A stretch of 64,000 nucleotides of DNA from Trichormus variabilis 0441. GTDB taxonomy: Bacteria; Cyanobacteriota; Cyanobacteriia; Cyanobacteriales; Nostocaceae. Numbering within the stretch: the stretch's first letter is position 1; each line of letters begins with the position of its first letter. A model generated the notes under the pieces. The model did no database searches. It was not told where the DNA came from and saw nothing but the letters and a program-made list of their open reading frames with translations. This document shows, in pieces, positions 35,892 to 44,925 of this stretch. The position numbers were made by a program, and so were the translations under genes. The stretch spans positions 298,033-362,032 of the forward strand of contig NZ_CP047243.1 of the NCBI RefSeq assembly GCF_009856605.1. Reading direction: 5' to 3'.

Positions 35892-37511
35892 CTAAATTTT
35901 TTCTTTATGCCAAACATCTTCCCAATTACTAAAAGCTTCTTCAAGAGAACCAAATCCCCGTAAAGCGCTGTCAACAACGGTAACAATCTCAGCAGTTACA
36001 TTACCACCTGCTTTTACACCTCGAATAGCCCGTCCAACCATTTGGCTGTAGAGTACAAGAGATTTTGTGGGACGCGCAATGACTGCTGCACTTGTTCGAG
36101 GGGCATCAAAACCCGTAGTTAAAACACCGTAATTACATATAATTTTGGTTTCATCAGAATCATCTTTGAAACTATTAATTAAGCGCGTTCGCTCCAATAA
36201 TGGAGTATCACCAGTAACTACATTTGCCTGTAAACCCCTAGCTCGGAGTACAGTGGCAAGTAATTTTGAATGTTTTATTGAAATTCCAAAAATCAAAATT
36301 CTTTGATGACGTTTGGCTAATTCTTCTACTTCTATAATGATGCTGAGATTTCTTTGTTCATCATCAGCTAACTGTTCTAAAATATGTTGAGGTATTTCTA
36401 ATTCTTGTTGTATTCGCTCCAAATCTTTCTGTGTTAACTTCAAGCCGTTTTTATAAAATAAAGAGCGGAAATTAGGCTTTGCTAAATATTCCTCTGATAT
36501 TAGGTAATCGACGGGATTGCTATACCCCGAAACTTCAAGAGTTACTTTGTTTTTTGCAAAAAATTCTGATAATTCAGTATCTACATTGATATCAGACCAA
36601 GTTCTACCAGGTGTAGCAGTTAAACCTAGAAGGGCGGTGTTTTCATATGGTACTACAAGTGCATCAAGAACTAACTTATAAGTCTCTGCAATAGCTTGAT
36701 GTGCTTCATCGATAATTACTAACGATGAAACTTTACCAAGTCTATTGATAAATTGTATGCTTTGCTTTGTACGATTATAAACTTTTGAAAGCCCTGCTAC
36801 TACTATGCCATCTTCTAACTTATCTACATCTATTTCATGCTCACCCCAAAAACGATAGAGACTTACTTGGCGATCTCCTAAACATTGCCACGCTTTCTGA
36901 AATTCGGTTGCGGCTTGTTCACACAGTTCTTCACTATACGCTAACCAAACAACTATAGTCGGTTCAACTGAGCGTAAATGATCTGCAATAATATTCATAG
37001 CGGTTCGAGTCTTGCCCGATCCTGTAGGCATATGCAGTAAAACCCGACGTGGCTCCTGCTTAAAATAATTCTTAACTTTTCGCGCTGCAATACGTTGATG
37101 GGCAAATAAGGGATAATTAGATACTGCTAGTTCTAATGAAGACGATTGAACTGAATCCTCTGGTTGTGGCAATTCCAATTCAAAGAAGTCAAATAAGGCA
37201 CGCTCTCTGTTAGAACCATGACGTATTGATGTTTTTTTTAAAGTCTCAAAAATATCTCCTGTAAGCGGAACTTGCATAATTGTTGCTAGAATTTTAGCCT
37301 GTTCTGGACGTAGCAAATCTAAAAGCATGGCCCGGCTATCCTTTGTCAAAAGAAGACTAGCAGGAGTATGTAGTTCCATCAAAATTTCTCGTAGACGGCT
37401 AGGGGTTACAAGACTAGGATCTAATAGCTTGATTAACCGGACAGCAGCATTTCCGAGTAAAACTTGTAGTGTTCCATCGTCTGCTCTTGATAGCAAGTTA
37501 TCAAATTGCAA
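35892..37511 (-). CDS. SF2 DEAH-type helicase
   Basis: A 539-residue helicase: Walker A LLHMPTGSGKTRT at residues 159-171, DEAH box LVIIDEAHQAIAE near 265, motif III LLGLTATPGRT near 295, motifs V-VI FDAPRTSAAVIARPTKS and YSQMVGRAIRG near 480-510. The layout resembles the motor subunit of type I/III restriction enzymes and of other defence systems. It lies within the phosphorothioation-associated operon, 71 bases after the DGQHR gene. It probably translocates on DNA for the adjacent nuclease(s). Confidence 0.85.
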   Translation of the reverse strand: MQFDNLLSRADDGTLQVLLGNAAVRLIKLLDPSLVTPSRLREILMELHTPASLLLTKDSRAMLLDLLRPEQAKILATIMQVPLTGDIFETLKKTSIRHGSNRERALFDFFELELPQPEDSVQSSSLELAVSNYPLFAHQRIAARKVKNYFKQEPRRVLLHMPTGSGKTRTAMNIIADHLRSVEPTIVVWLAYSEELCEQAATEFQKAWQCLGDRQVSLYRFWGEHEIDVDKLEDGIVVAGLSKVYNRTKQSIQFINRLGKVSSLVIIDEAHQAIAETYKLVLDALVVPYENTALLGLTATPGRTWSDINVDTELSEFFAKNKVTLEVSGYSNPVDYLISEEYLAKPNFRSLFYKNGLKLTQKDLERIQQELEIPQHILEQLADDEQRNLSIIIEVEELAKRHQRILIFGISIKHSKLLATVLRARGLQANVVTGDTPLLERTRLINSFKDDSDETKIICNYGVLTTGFDAPRTSAAVIARPTKSLVLYSQMVGRAIRGVKAGGNVTAEIVTVVDSALRGFGSLEEAFSNWEDVWHKEKI

Positions 37512-37582
37512 TTATACCCCCATCTATTTTCATATTTTGCTTTTGGCAACAGTTTTAAACTAAAATCATATATAAGATAATC

Positions 37583-39889
37583 TTAGTATGGCTCTTCATT
37601 TGGCGATTTTGTTAATATAAGACGCTGGATAATTTTACTATGGTTAGCAAATTCACCTAAGCTAGCTTTAATATTATCTTCACATTTATCACGTATATCT
37701 TTACCTGTTTGTATTTCCTTTTCCTTAACAATTTCTTCGATTTCGTTCTCGCTTCTTCCTTGACCACGACATTCAGCTTTGATTAGATCAATTTCGCGTT
37801 TGAAATCTGATGAGTTCAACCCTGCTTGGATAGCTTTTAAAATATATTCTTCCCGTAGTTTAAGCACACTCTCAATTAAACTTGGCAATTTATATTTATA
37901 AGCATCAGCAATTGTTGAATCAGCAGATCGATTTAATCCATCATATATTGCTCTGTAAGCATATTTTGAATGAACAATTTCTAAAATAACATAACGAAAA
38001 AATACCCACTGTCTCTCATTTAGCTCTTTAACACCACTAAACATTAACAGTTTTCTTAAACCCAAATCACTTGTATCAAATACTTTAATTCTCGGTTCTT
38101 TAACTAGACCATTCAGAGTATAATGCTCTACATCTGAATTAGATGAGAAAAATATATTCAGGGCATCTATATAGAGGTTTGAAATAAATTCAATATGCTT
38201 AATACGATTATCGTATGAAGTATTTGGCTCTAAAATTAGCTCAACAACTGAATGAATTGTCATTAAGTAACCAAGCTGAAAAGCTTGTGTAGATATCGTA
38301 TCAAAAATAGACTTAGAGCGTATTAGTAATTCTTTGATGTCTTCATCATTACCTTCTGTTGAGAAGAACCTTTTATAATCAATATTGAACAACTGTGCTG
38401 CTCTAAGTTTTTTAATTTCGTCTTCCCGTTTATCAAGCGCTTTCACTACAGCATTCGCATCATTCAGCTGATTAGTAATATAATCTCCAACTGATTTTCC
38501 TTCATCGGTGAGGTCTTTATGTCTATCAAGCAGGCGTTGACGATGCTCTTCAAATACATTTCTGACTCCACTACCTTCAAACATCAAACTATAACATTTA
38601 CTTTGGATTAAATCAGCACGCGCATCTGAGTCAAGCAAGCGAGTACGCAATGCTCTCATTTCTGCATTTTGGACAGTAAATGGTTTAAATCCATCAAATA
38701 ATTTGATCAAAGCTATATCAGAAATTGTTGCCAATAAATCAACTGCTAGTTCGACCTCGCTAGGAGGATAATATTTGGCAGAGGTACGAGAAAGCGATTG
38801 CCACTTTTCTAGAAGCGTACCTCTTAAAATTTCTACAGGACGAGCAGTGTTTTTTATACTTCTACCATCAGTAATATTAGATGGCTCATCAAAGTTAAAA
38901 GCGTCTGGATTTCCGAATGCAACTGCTGCGTGCATTTTATATAAAGCAACAGCAGAAGAATATTGTAATTGACCTGATACAACTTGCTTACCTAAATCAG
39001 ATTCAGAATCACCAAACGCAAAAGAATAAATACGTGCTATTGAAGAGCTTTCTTCACCTCTTCCTTTTAATTTTGATAAGGTTGTCCGCATCATTCGAGC
39101 AGCAAAGTCTTCGTCATCTAATAGCAATTCTCGTGATTGACTAACTCGTTTTGCAGTTTTATTTACAACTAAAAATATTTCACGACATACTCTTTTTAAA
39201 TCTATTCCTTTTTGTATATATTCTTGATTTGCTTCATGTAAATCGGGCAGAAAAATAATACATACAGGTAATTCTATATGTTTAATTTGTTCTGCATTTA
39301 ATGAAATGTGGTTATAAAAAGAAGCATAGCGATCAGCACCCCAACTTTTATTGATTTGACGATGTAAAGCTAAAATAGCCATCGCACGATGCTGCCCATC
39401 TGCAATGACAAATGCAGTTCTTTGGCGGTTATACTTAATTTCACCAATTGGAGTAACTATTTCTTCCAACTTTATTTTATTAAAGTCAAATAAATCTCCG
39501 AAGGTAATAGCTTCTTCAGTTAAAGTCCTTGGTTCTGGATAGTATGGCTGAATACCTGTATAGTTGCTATTTTTAGGAACAAGAACTGCAAGTATAGGTG
39601 GAAAAAATCTCGCTGATGCTTCTTTCTCTCCTAGCAAATAGGGAATAAGGTCATGAGCAACACGAGAATCATCAAGGTCACGTTGCAATAATTCATCGAA
39701 CGTTAGCTCTTCTATATCAAATACTTCACGCCAAGGTACCATTTGAGAAGCAAGCTCATTTTCCCAGGTTCCCTCAGAACCCGGTTTCATTTTTGTTAAT
39801 AGAAACTGAGCGCGTACACGATCTCCGTCCGAGCCAACTGTAAATTCACCATAAGTACCATATACTGGACTTTTCTGTACACCAAACAT
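37583..39889 (-). CDS. DGQHR-domain protein, DndB-like
   Basis: A 768-residue protein from the second ATG (39889, MFGVQKSPVYG); the first at 39907 overlaps the upstream stop. The DGQHR motif lies in FVIADGQHRAMAILALHRQ near residue 158, the signature of the DndB family, found in phosphorothioation gene clusters. The long helical C-terminal half is unlike the roughly 360-aa DndB of Dnd systems, so this is an extended version. DndB regulates phosphorothioation by dnd operon repression in some strains. Its role in an Ssp-type locus is not established, so I do not name it dndB. Confidence 0.75.
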   Translation of the reverse strand: MFGVQKSPVYGTYGEFTVGSDGDRVRAQFLLTKMKPGSEGTWENELASQMVPWREVFDIEELTFDELLQRDLDDSRVAHDLIPYLLGEKEASARFFPPILAVLVPKNSNYTGIQPYYPEPRTLTEEAITFGDLFDFNKIKLEEIVTPIGEIKYNRQRTAFVIADGQHRAMAILALHRQINKSWGADRYASFYNHISLNAEQIKHIELPVCIIFLPDLHEANQEYIQKGIDLKRVCREIFLVVNKTAKRVSQSRELLLDDEDFAARMMRTTLSKLKGRGEESSSIARIYSFAFGDSESDLGKQVVSGQLQYSSAVALYKMHAAVAFGNPDAFNFDEPSNITDGRSIKNTARPVEILRGTLLEKWQSLSRTSAKYYPPSEVELAVDLLATISDIALIKLFDGFKPFTVQNAEMRALRTRLLDSDARADLIQSKCYSLMFEGSGVRNVFEEHRQRLLDRHKDLTDEGKSVGDYITNQLNDANAVVKALDKREDEIKKLRAAQLFNIDYKRFFSTEGNDEDIKELLIRSKSIFDTISTQAFQLGYLMTIHSVVELILEPNTSYDNRIKHIEFISNLYIDALNIFFSSNSDVEHYTLNGLVKEPRIKVFDTSDLGLRKLLMFSGVKELNERQWVFFRYVILEIVHSKYAYRAIYDGLNRSADSTIADAYKYKLPSLIESVLKLREEYILKAIQAGLNSSDFKREIDLIKAECRGQGRSENEIEEIVKEKEIQTGKDIRDKCEDNIKASLGEFANHSKIIQRLILTKSPNEEPY

Positions 39890-39891
39890 TT

Positions 39892-40404
39892 TTAACGCCT
39901 CCCACAAATTGGATCTGCCACTAACTGTAAAAGTCTTTCTAATGCTTGCCTTGCTACTGTATCTTGGTTCGGTTCATCACTATCAGGGCCAATGTTCTGA
40001 GGAAGTGTAGTAGTAGGAAAAATGTTGACAACCAAATCTCGTGCAGCTATTTGTCTTACCCTAGCTTCAAGTGCAAATGTGTGAGATAGGCTCAAACGCT
40101 GCATAACAGAGTCCACCGTAGCTTGGGGATAAGCTGTTAAATGTCTACTTACTGGGTGGTTGTCATCCCACATTTCTGTTAAAGATAAATAATGTTGACG
40201 ATACACCCTCTTATGTAGGTTTTTTGCTATGCCAATATAAATTGGTCGAGTAAAAATTTGTACTGCATTTGATTTAAAAAAATCTAAAAAAAATTTATTA
40301 GAGTTAGCGATCGCCTCATCTAAAACCTTTGACGCTGTTTGCTGCTGAACCCCACAGACTAGATTTAGAGGTGATGTTGATATCAATCGAACACCATAAC
40401 GCAT
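39892..40404 (-). CDS. GIY-YIG nuclease, C-terminal part after an in-frame amber codon
   Basis: 170 residues that carry the YIG half of a GIY-YIG nuclease: FTRPIYIGIAKNLHKRVYRQH, where I-Y-I-G and the catalytic arginine (KRVYRQH) are visible, and a glutamate follows (FALEARV). The GIY half lies directly upstream in the same frame but behind a TAG codon (40407-40405). The ATG at 40404 immediately follows the TAG, so reinitiation could make this half separately. Its stop lies 2 bases before the DGQHR start at 39889. GIY-YIG enzymes cut DNA with one metal ion. Confidence 0.7.
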   Translation of the reverse strand: MRYGVRLISTSPLNLVCGVQQQTASKVLDEAIANSNKFFLDFFKSNAVQIFTRPIYIGIAKNLHKRVYRQHYLSLTEMWDDNHPVSRHLTAYPQATVDSVMQRLSLSHTFALEARVRQIAARDLVVNIFPTTTLPQNIGPDSDEPNQDTVARQALERLLQLVADPICGRR

Positions 40405-40575
40405 CTATATACTTGTCGAAATCTCAATTTTTGTTCCTAAGAAAGACGATAGGGTTTTACTTATAGCCTGTTCATCGACTACGCCAGGTTTATAGTACCA
40501 AGCGTATAAACCTTGCTGATGTGGGATGCGTGCTATTTGAGAACCTTGATATTGCGTTTGAGTAGTTATATCCAT
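40405..40575 (-). CDS. GIY-YIG nuclease, N-terminal part ending in amber codon
   Basis: 56 codons from ATG at 40575 to TAG at 40407-40405, too short for routine gene calling. RIPHQQGLYAWYYKPG carries the GIY half-motif (G-L-Y-A-W-Y), as at the start of many GIY-YIG proteins. The frame is the same as that of the YIG-containing 170-aa sequence, separated by exactly one codon. Read together the product would be 227 residues. A sequencing error, a recent nonsense mutation, reinitiation or read-through are all possible. Confidence 0.65.
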   Translation of the reverse strand: MDITTQTQYQGSQIARIPHQQGLYAWYYKPGVVDEQAISKTLSSFLGTKIEISTSI

Positions 40576-40623
40576 AAATTGGTTAATTAGCTACTCTATT
40601 GTACCCAGTAATAATCCTGTTGT

Positions 40624-41430
40624 TTACAGGTGACAAGCAAAACAAGGTTGTTCATCATCTTCACTGTCGAGAACTTCTTCTAACGCTTCAGCAAGAGTTT
40701 TATTTGGTGTCTTTTTTTTCTCCTTAGCTATTGCTTTTTCATGCTCGGCAATAATTTCATGTTTCCGAGAAAGCAGTTCTAACAGCGATTCTCCTTCAGA
40801 CCATGTAAAACGCCTGCCATCACTGTGTTGTCTTTCATACTTAACAGCCTCAGCAAATAACTCAGGATGTTCCTGAGCCAGCATTACCCATTCATACTTA
40901 CGTTGAAAGAAACAAAAGAAACAGCCTGAGCGGCTACGCCATTGGTAATATTTTGGCAGTCCAATTCCGCTTTCTTCAAGTATGCGGATGATATCAGCCT
41001 TAACTAAGCCATGTTCTTTAAAAGGGAAAACAGGTTTAATATTAGGTTTCCTGGAAATATACCCCTCTCTATTTTCGTCAGCACGAATCCCAATGTAACT
41101 AATAGCCTCATCATTCCCCACAAACTCCTCTAAAGGTTTAATTTTCATCTTGACAGTACACCAGCGCATTTGAGGTGAAGGCAGCAAACCATCATGAATT
41201 GCTAGCCAGTGGTCGAAGCCCCGTTTTTCACTAAGATAATGAATTTTAATACCAAGACGTGCTTTAATACGCTCAAGATATTCATAGGTTTCTGGTAACT
41301 CTTTGTGAGTGTCGCAGAAAAAATATTCCATTTTAATTTCTGGGTATTTCTGGCGCATTAGTACCGCTAATGCAGTACTATCTTTACCGCCAGACAAACC
41401 TAATATGTGCCTAACTGGTTTTTTGTTCAT
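40624..41430 (-). CDS. sspD: PAPS-reductase-like phosphorothioation protein SspD/DndC type
   Basis: A 268-residue protein from ATG 41430 (MNKKPVRHILGLSGGKDST); a longer start at 41487 would add a segment inside sspC. SGGKDST at residues 13-19 is the PP-loop for ATP. QMRWCTVKMK, RSGCFFCFFQRKYEW and the final CFACHL supply the cysteine cluster expected to bind Fe-S in DndC/SspD. The protein activates DNA or carries sulfur from the cysteine desulfurase into the backbone. It overlaps sspC by 20 bases, which shows coupling. The family is also close to sulfate-reduction CysH-like enzymes, but the neighbours decide the call. Confidence 0.85.
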   Translation of the reverse strand: MNKKPVRHILGLSGGKDSTALAVLMRQKYPEIKMEYFFCDTHKELPETYEYLERIKARLGIKIHYLSEKRGFDHWLAIHDGLLPSPQMRWCTVKMKIKPLEEFVGNDEAISYIGIRADENREGYISRKPNIKPVFPFKEHGLVKADIIRILEESGIGLPKYYQWRSRSGCFFCFFQRKYEWVMLAQEHPELFAEAVKYERQHSDGRRFTWSEGESLLELLSRKHEIIAEHEKAIAKEKKKTPNKTLAEALEEVLDSEDDEQPCFACHL

Positions 41431-44400
41431 GTTCTCGCTCTTTACGTTTAGCTCTAACTTGAGAATTGTTATCATTAAATGATACACTTAGCACACGCTC
41501 TGTCAACTTAGCAACAACAGCTTGGTGTAATTGCGGGTTATCATATTTTTTCAAGATTGCCAAAATTTCTTCAAATACACTATCAATTTGAAGTTGATTT
41601 TCATTATCAAACCAGACTAATGAATGAGTTTCTTGTCCGTCTGGACGTGTAACAGTTATTTTACGTGCTTCAAAGCCTTCCGAAGTTCGAGTTTGAGAAT
41701 CTTTTTGCAAAGCTTCAAGATTTTTGAACCGTCGAGCAAGATCGGAAAGCTTTAGTTCAAAATTTGTGGCATCTTCATCTGTCCAAGATTCAGCAGGCTT
41801 GTCAGCAACGATCATTAATAATGCTTCTAACCACTCTGTGTCGGTAGCATTTTCATCTACTGCTGCTTGTACAAAGCTTCTAACTCGACGTTCTAACACT
41901 TGGCCACTCAAATAACTAGCCCTAACCCTCAAATCTTCTCGTAATTTTTCTTCACCACTACGTACTGAAAAAGCAGCATACAGAAGGGATTGGCACTCAC
42001 TAAGCAGACGGTCATAAGCTGTTTGAATTTCGTGCAGTGATGCAACAAGCTTTTTTCGCAGAGTTTTTGCTACCGTACCATCATCCTCTTCACCAGCTAC
42101 AATCGGATTAAGCCCACACGCTAAAGGTAATGAAGTAAATAAAAGTTCGTCTGGTTCTTGTGCTTTCTGTAAGTTTTGCAAAACTGCCAATGCTTCATTA
42201 CTTAAACGTTTTGTTTTAATAGTGTATGATGGCAGCTTTTTAACAAATTGAAATAAAGGCTTTACAACCACTAGTAAAGTTGAGTTTCGTACGCCTCTTG
42301 CTTTAGTAATATTCTGCTGACGTAAAATTAACTCAAGCTCTCTAAAGACTTGCGATCGCAGTCCCATGACTTCAAAGTATTTAACACCAAACCGGGATGG
42401 TTCTTTTAGCAATAACTCGAAATGCTCAGAACCTAAAACTGGAATAAATGTACCATCTTTATAAACGCCCACATCTTCAACGTGATACAGCAAAACTGCT
42501 GCTATCAGTACTGGAATAACCCCACGCTTTACACCATATGGAGGAGCTTCCAAAATTTTGTAGAGCTTATCTAAATTTTGTATTTTGTCTTTAGCCTGCA
42601 AACAAAAATCATTTATTGCGTGCCAAATTGTAGATATACCAGATTTATCATAAGGTGAATAAAGTCCCCAGTCTCCATTCTCTTGACGATGAATACCCGT
42701 TTCACTAAGTACAGAATAATACATAGCAACTTCAGGCCCAAACCCTTCTAAGCAAAGCCTTTCACGATCTTGCTTTTCTAACATTGCTTCGATTAGTTCT
42801 CTCCGAGCTTTAGCACCTTGAGAAGTCAACTCACGTCTATTTATCAATTCATTCCTAAGTTTTAAACCTAGATGATAAATTTCATCGCATATATCTGATA
42901 ATTTGGCATTGAAATCCGTAATGTAATTGACTTTTTCTTTCTTACCTCTAAACCAACATATATTATTTGTTGCTACATCGAAAGTTTGAGTAATAGTTTC
43001 ATCCAATAACTTTTCTGCTTGTGTTAAACGGTATCGTACTTCCTGTCTTGCAACACCATCACTTTGCAACTCAGCAGCAGTAGTTTGAATTTTCTTTAAC
43101 GCTGCAAATTCTCTAGCTCTAATCCGCAATATGTCTAATCTTGATGGATTAAGTACAATCAATGGCTTACCATCGGCTGTACTTGCTGGGATATGCGTTG
43201 GCTCTACTTCATCTACCCAATAAGCTATTAAACCATCACAATCATTACTGGAACAATATAATTTAGTCAAATCTTTCAAGCCGTCTACATAACACCTTTC
43301 AAAGTAACGTAAAGTACCTGTTTGATAACTATGACGTTGAGCAACTATAGGTTTAAGAGGACGAATATCAGAGATGAGATTAACTAAAGGAGAACGTTCT
43401 CTTTCTAAATAATTTGTTAATTCAATGTCAACATTAAAGTCTGAACCTTGCCAAATTCGTAATTCATCTAATTGACGACGATATGTAATAATCCCCTTTT
43501 GAAGAAGATTTTCAATCACTCCTTCCCAATGGTTCTTATTTTTATCTAAGATATTATCACACATTGCCATTGTTACTAAAGTACGAGTTGCTCTCATTGC
43601 ACCTGTAGTAGTAACAAGATTTAAAATTCCAATAGTTTTTAATACTCGTAAGCTATCAATGTCTTTACCTTTAGCATCATCAATCAAATTTTTGATTTCT
43701 ATCCAACGTTGAAGATTTGGACGTGAGCCTAATCCAGAACCAACTGCTTCAATGAAGTAATCATAAACTCTATCTAATTTTAAAACTGGTAAACTTATAT
43801 TATCAATAGGAGTTTCTTTCAAAAAACTCTTAAAAGAATATGGTTCATCACTTGTCAAAAAAGTAAATAGAGAACGATCATTTTGAGCATATCTTGTACA
43901 TAGCATTGGCATTACTAATGCTGTAATAGGATGCAAAGGATAAGTATCTGCTAAAATCTCATGTGTATAATCATCCTTTATTTCATCTGGTAGATTTTCT
44001 ATCCATTTTTTCGTTTGTTCAGCAATTATTCCTTGATGATTTATGGCTTTTGATTGGTCAATTGCTTTCCCAATTAACCTCATCATTTGTGTTGGAGAAT
44101 CTTTGAACGGAATATCCTCAAATCTACCTTGGATCTTTGACCATTCATTACGTTGTATGGAAGCTAGTCTTTCACTATAATCTGCAAATGCTTGGTGTAA
44201 CAAACCTATTATATAGATTTGATAGTCTTTATCTTTTGGCAGTTCTGCTAACTGTTGTAATAAATATAAATCTTCTGCACCTTGATTTTGAACAGCAAAC
44301 TCAAGATTTTTACCTAACTCATCAATAACTAGGACAATTCCTGTAGAAGCAGAATTAGCGACTTCTCTAATTAAACTAGGTATTTCTTTACTGTCTATAA

Positions 44401-44917
44401 TTTTTCCATCTGCAACCTGCGCCCCAAGGTCTACTAGTTTTCTTGCTACTTTAATTTTATTAATCTGCTGGCGCGACCAAAAAGTTTCAGCACCTCGCTC
44501 TAAAGCTCGAACAATAGTATTACTTAATGGTTCTCGTTGTGCAGTAACTACTGCCCTGAATAAACCTTGGGTAGGTAAGGTGTTTTGGATTGCTGAATAT
44601 TCAGAACTATCAGAACCAAATGTTTTGATTACAATTTCAAGCGCAACTTGGTGTGATTGGCTGTTTAAAGGAGCGCATAAGGAAACGAAAAAGTGAGCAA
44701 ACGCAGATTTTCCAGTCCCGTAAACACTTGTTATAGTCCAAGCACGATTCTCGGATTTTCCAGTTAGTCCAGCTAATATTCGTTTAGTTGCATCTACTGA
44801 CCTTTCAGTCAAAATATAACCCTGCAAGGACTCAATCTTATCAAAGTCTCGCTCAAGGTTAATAGAACGAGAATAACGACGTTTGAGGCTAAAATAATCA
44901 GATAAGGCTTTGTTCAT
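41411..44917 (-). CDS. sspC: phosphorothioation ATPase SspC
   Basis: An 1168-residue P-loop ATPase: Walker A SVYGTGKSAFAHF at about 65-77, and a Walker B-like stretch GIVLVIDELGKNLEFA at about 195-210. The remainder is helical with a basic C-terminus. It lies between DUF4007 (SspB) and the PAPS-reductase-like gene (SspD), the order of ssp operons. In that system the SspC ATPase supports single-strand phosphorothioation together with the SspB nickase. The large ATPase of BREX (BrxC) is similar in size and fold, but no PglZ, BrxL or PglX is present, which argues for Ssp. Confidence 0.8.
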   Translation of the reverse strand: MNKALSDYFSLKRRYSRSINLERDFDKIESLQGYILTERSVDATKRILAGLTGKSENRAWTITSVYGTGKSAFAHFFVSLCAPLNSQSHQVALEIVIKTFGSDSSEYSAIQNTLPTQGLFRAVVTAQREPLSNTIVRALERGAETFWSRQQINKIKVARKLVDLGAQVADGKIIDSKEIPSLIREVANSASTGIVLVIDELGKNLEFAVQNQGAEDLYLLQQLAELPKDKDYQIYIIGLLHQAFADYSERLASIQRNEWSKIQGRFEDIPFKDSPTQMMRLIGKAIDQSKAINHQGIIAEQTKKWIENLPDEIKDDYTHEILADTYPLHPITALVMPMLCTRYAQNDRSLFTFLTSDEPYSFKSFLKETPIDNISLPVLKLDRVYDYFIEAVGSGLGSRPNLQRWIEIKNLIDDAKGKDIDSLRVLKTIGILNLVTTTGAMRATRTLVTMAMCDNILDKNKNHWEGVIENLLQKGIITYRRQLDELRIWQGSDFNVDIELTNYLERERSPLVNLISDIRPLKPIVAQRHSYQTGTLRYFERCYVDGLKDLTKLYCSSNDCDGLIAYWVDEVEPTHIPASTADGKPLIVLNPSRLDILRIRAREFAALKKIQTTAAELQSDGVARQEVRYRLTQAEKLLDETITQTFDVATNNICWFRGKKEKVNYITDFNAKLSDICDEIYHLGLKLRNELINRRELTSQGAKARRELIEAMLEKQDRERLCLEGFGPEVAMYYSVLSETGIHRQENGDWGLYSPYDKSGISTIWHAINDFCLQAKDKIQNLDKLYKILEAPPYGVKRGVIPVLIAAVLLYHVEDVGVYKDGTFIPVLGSEHFELLLKEPSRFGVKYFEVMGLRSQVFRELELILRQQNITKARGVRNSTLLVVVKPLFQFVKKLPSYTIKTKRLSNEALAVLQNLQKAQEPDELLFTSLPLACGLNPIVAGEEDDGTVAKTLRKKLVASLHEIQTAYDRLLSECQSLLYAAFSVRSGEEKLREDLRVRASYLSGQVLERRVRSFVQAAVDENATDTEWLEALLMIVADKPAESWTDEDATNFELKLSDLARRFKNLEALQKDSQTRTSEGFEARKITVTRPDGQETHSLVWFDNENQLQIDSVFEEILAILKKYDNPQLHQAVVAKLTERVLSVSFNDNNSQVRAKRKEREHEQKTS

Positions 44918-44925
44918 CGATCTGT

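Noticed and set aside
32954..37511. DISARM-type locus (helicase plus PLD)
   Set aside because: No DUF1998 (DrmB) protein or DISARM methyltransferase was found, and the helicase is a 539-aa DEAH type, not the large DrmA or DrmD.
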